Shown piece by piece: positions 61,441-64,000 of a DNA stretch of 64,000 bases. The notes beneath the pieces were generated by a model. That model searched no databases and was not told where the DNA came from. It saw only the letters and a list, made by a program, of their open reading frames with translations. The DNA lies in NCBI GenBank assembly GCA_963965975.1, contig OZ014411.1, forward strand, positions 18,380,446 to 18,444,445. Direction: 5' to 3'. A program made the translations under genes and the position numbers. How positions within the stretch are numbered: the stretch's first letter is position 1; each line of letters starts with the position of its first letter. The stretch is from Xestospongia bergquistia. Its lineage: Eukaryota; Porifera; Demospongiae; Haplosclerida; Petrosiidae.

Positions 61441-63725
61441 ATTAAGGACTTTAGAAGGTTTAGACTATTGAGTGAAGTTAACTAAGTAAACAGCTCAGTC
61501 TAAAGGACTCTATGGGACTAACTAAATCAACTGTTATTAACAGTTTAGTAAGTTTGTGTGCATTAACACTATAAAGTCTTTAAATTAAAGACTTTAGAAA
61601 GTTTAGACTATTGAGTGAAGTTAATAAATAAACAGCTCAGTCCAAAGGATTCTATGGGACTAACTAAATAAACTGTTATTAACAGTTTAGTAAGTTGGTT
61701 TGCCTTAAAACTCTATAGTCTTTAAATTAAAGACTTTAGAAGGTTTAGACTATTGATTGAAGTTAATAAAGTAAACAGCTCAGTCTATAGTACTTTATGG
61801 GACTAACTAAATAATCTGTTATAAACAGTTTACTAAGTTTGTTTGCATTAACACACTAAAGACTTTAAATTAAAGACTTTAGAAGATTTAAACTATTGAT
61901 TGAAGTTAATAAAGTAAACAGCTCAGTCTAAAGCAGTCTATGGGACAAACTAAATAAACTGTTATTAACAGTTTAGTAAGTTGGTTTGCATTAACACTCT
62001 AAAGTCTTTAAATTAAAGACTTTATAAGGTTTAGACTATTGAGTGAAGTTAATAAAGTAAACAGCACAGTCTAAAGGACTCTATAGGACTAACTACATAA
62101 ACTGTTATTAACAGTTTAGTAAGTTGGTTTGCATTAACACTATAAAGTCTTTAAATTAAAGACTTTAGAAGGTTTAGACTATTGAGTGAAGTTAATAAAG
62201 TAAACAGCTCAGTCTAAACGACTCTATGGGACTAACTCAATAAAATGTTTTTAACAGTTTAGTAAGTTGGTTCGCATCAAGACTCTAATGTGTTTAAATT
62301 AAAGACTTTAGAAGGTTTAGACTATTAAGTGAAGTTAATAAAGTAAACAGCTCAGTCTAAAGGACTCTATGGGACTAACTAAATAAACTGTTATTAGCAG
62401 TTTAGTAAGTTGGTTTGCATTAACACTCTAAAGTCTTTAAATTAAAGACTTTAGAAGGTTTAGACTATTGAGTGAAGTTAATAAAGTAAACAGCTCAGTC
62501 TAAACGAATATATGGGACTAACTAAACAAACTGTTATTAACAGTTTAGTAATTTGTTTTGCTTTAACACTCTAAAGTCTTTAAATTAAAGACTTTAGAAG
62601 GTTTAGACTATTGATTGAAGTTAACAAAGTAAACAGCTCAGTCTAATGGACCTATGGGACTAAATAAGCGAACTCTTATTAACAGTTTAGTAAGTTGGTT
62701 TGCATTAACACTCTAAAGTCTTTAAATTAAAGACTTTAGAAGGTTTAGACTACTGAGTGAAGTTAATAATGTAAACAGCTCAGTCTAAAGGACTCTATGG
62801 GACTAACTAAATAATCTGTTATTAACAGTTTAGTAAGTTGGTTTGCATTAACTCTCTAAAGTCTTTAAATTAAATACTTTAGAAGGTTTAGACTATTGAG
62901 TTAAGTTAATAAAGTAAACAGCTCAGTCTAAAGGACTCTATGGGACTAACTAAATAAACTGTTATTAACAGTTTAGTAAGTCGGTTTGCATTAACAATCT
63001 AAAGTCTTTCAATTAAAGACTTTAGAAGGTTTAGACTATTGATTGAAGTTAACAAAGTAAACAGCTCAGTTTCATGGACTCTACGGGACTAACTAAATGA
63101 ACTCTTATTCACAGTTTAGTAAGTTGGTTTGCATTAAAACTCTAAACACTGTAAATTAAAGAGTTTAGAAGGTTTAGACTATTGAGTGAAGTTAATAAAG
63201 TAAACAGCTCAGTCTAAAGGACTCTATGGGACTAACTAAATAAACTGTTATTAACAGTTTAGCAATTTGGTTTGCATTAACTATCTAAAGTCTTTAAATT
63301 CAAGACTTTAGAAGGTTTCCAATATTGAGTGAAGTTAATAAAGTAAACAGCTCAGTCTAAAGGACTCTATGGGACTAACTAAGTGAAATGTTATTAACGG
63401 TTTAGTAGGTTGGTTTTCATTAACACTCTAAAGTCTTTAAATTAAAGACTTTAGAAGGTTTAGAATATTGAGTGAAGTTAATAAAGTAAACTGCTCAGTT
63501 TAAAGGACTCTATGGGACTAACTAAATAAACTGCTATTACCAGTTTAGTAAATTGGTTAGCCTTAACACTCTAAAGTGTTTAAATTAAAGACTTTAGAAG
63601 TTTACACTATTGATGAAAGTTAACAAAGTAAACAGCTCAGTCAAATGGACTCTATGGGACAAGCTAAATTAACTGTTCTTAACTGTTTAGCAAGTTGGTT
63701 TGCATTAACAGTTTAAAGTCTTTAA
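61441..63725 (+). repeat. Shortened copy of the 26-monomer unit (16 monomers)
   Basis: Matches the previous copy at +3,714 up to 62,228, then at +2,715 (a loss of 999 bp, 7 monomers), then from about 63,040 at +2,286 (a further loss of 429 bp, 3 monomers). 26 minus 7 minus 3 gives the 16 monomers (2,285 bp) actually seen. Join 1 at 62,228 fuses the AAACGACTC end of the 58.5 kb monomer with the AAAATGTTTTTAAC monomer of 59,513. Join 2 fuses GTCGGTTTGC with GATTGAAGTTAAC and CAGTTTCATGG. Confidence 0.85.
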
Positions 63726-64000
63726 ATTAAGGACTTTAGAAGGTTTAGACTATTGAGTGAAGTTAACTAAGTAAACAGCTCAGTCTAAAGGACTCTATGG
63801 GACTAACTAAATCAACTGTTATTAACAGTCTAGTAAGTTTGTGTGCATTAACACTCTAAAGTCTTTAAATTAAAGACTTTAGAAAGTTTAGACTATTGAG
63901 TGAAGTTAATAAATAAACAGCTCAGTCCAAAGAATTCTATGGGACTAACTAAATAAACTGTTATTAACAGTTTAGTAAGTTGGTTTGCCTTAAAACTCTA
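63726..64000 (+). repeat. Start of a further copy of the unit, cut by the window
   Basis: ATTAAGGAC at 63,726 is followed by AAATCAACTG, GTGTGCATT, GTTAATAAATAAAC and GCCTTAAAACTCTA, in the same order as from 61,441. The array continues beyond the window. Confidence 0.8.

Larger units (their letters stand above)
1..64000 (+). repeat. 143-bp AT-rich satellite array filling the window
   Basis: The window is a continuous tandem array of a 143-bp monomer, about 447 copies, starting and ending inside the array. The period was measured from GGGACTAAC landmarks, for example 58,798, 58,941 and 59,084. Consensus GC is about 29% (42 of 143). Every monomer has the same orientation, and no foreign insertion interrupts the array. 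Each consensus copy holds TAA in all three forward frames, and TTA or CTA in all three reverse frames, so no gene can run through it. Known satellites of this kind build centromeric or other constitutive heterochromatin; that role is inferred here. I do not recognise the family and cannot name the species. Confidence 0.98.
27513..64000 (+). repeat. Superfamily II array, near consensus
   Basis: About 255 monomers, most within a few bases of the reference, with GTTAATAAAG and A at the centre of B. Recurrent variants are AAACGACTC (creating a CpG), TTAAGACTCTAATGTG, AGTAATTTGGTTTGCTTT, AAACGAACTCTT, CAGTCTAATGG and CAGTTTCATGG. They recur in fixed orders and define the several HORs described separately. 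The low divergence compared with the left half suggests that this is the actively homogenised part of the array. Confidence 0.85.

Noticed and set aside
1..64000. Protein-coding genes or open frames
   Set aside because: Any open frame is short and repeats with the satellite period; consensus stops close all six frames.
1..64000. CRISPR array
   Set aside because: The unit is 143 bp with no unique spacers between repeats; variation is scattered over the whole unit.
1..64000. Hammerhead ribozyme, as found in some animal satellites
   Set aside because: I saw no CTGATGA core paired with a GAAA segment in the consensus or its common variants, on either strand.
1..64000. Naming a known satellite, such as the 142-bp repeats of tenebrionid beetles
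   Set aside because: Similar length alone is no evidence, and I cannot compare sequences here.

Overview
The whole 64 kb window is one uninterrupted head-to-tail array of an AT-rich satellite DNA. The monomer is 143 bp and about 29% GC in its consensus form, giving roughly 447 copies, all in the same orientation. I found no protein-coding gene, RNA gene, transposon, inversion or unique sequence. The consensus monomer carries TAA at monomer positions 6, 10 and 14 (counting GGGACTAAC as position 1), so all three forward frames stop in every copy; the reverse frames are also closed. Such an array points to eukaryotic nuclear heterochromatin, of centromeric, pericentromeric or subtelomeric type. 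Nothing in the sequence identifies the species or the chromosomal position.

The monomer is unusual in being almost entirely dyad symmetry. Three consecutive inverted repeats (A, B and C) span about 116 of 143 bp. B is a perfect 14-bp palindrome with one central base. Some variants change both arms of a palindrome together, so that symmetry is kept. The consensus contains no CpG.

Two monomer superfamilies alternate. Superfamily I (GTTTATAAAG or TTTTATAAAG in the C loop, often CTGCTATT in A, often T at the centre of B) is diverse and dominates 1-7,181, 10,294-10,865, 11,437-12,007 and 13,294-27,512. Superfamily II (GTTAATAAAG, CTGTTATT, A at the centre of B) is close to consensus and fills 7,182-10,293, 10,866-11,436, 12,008-13,293 and 27,513-64,000.

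Higher-order repeats (HORs) of many different lengths sit on this base: 9 monomers at 1-2.6 kb, about 20 at 14.3-19.5 kb, 4 at 23.4-27.5 kb, 13-14 at 37.5-43 kb, and 26 and 16 monomers at 55.4-64 kb. Recent duplications of 2,611, 1,714 and 3,145 bp are almost unchanged. The picture is an array remodelled by repeated in-register unequal exchange at several scales. Exact long duplications may also reflect assembly, which cannot be judged from sequence alone. All coordinates and identities were read by eye and may be off by a few bases.
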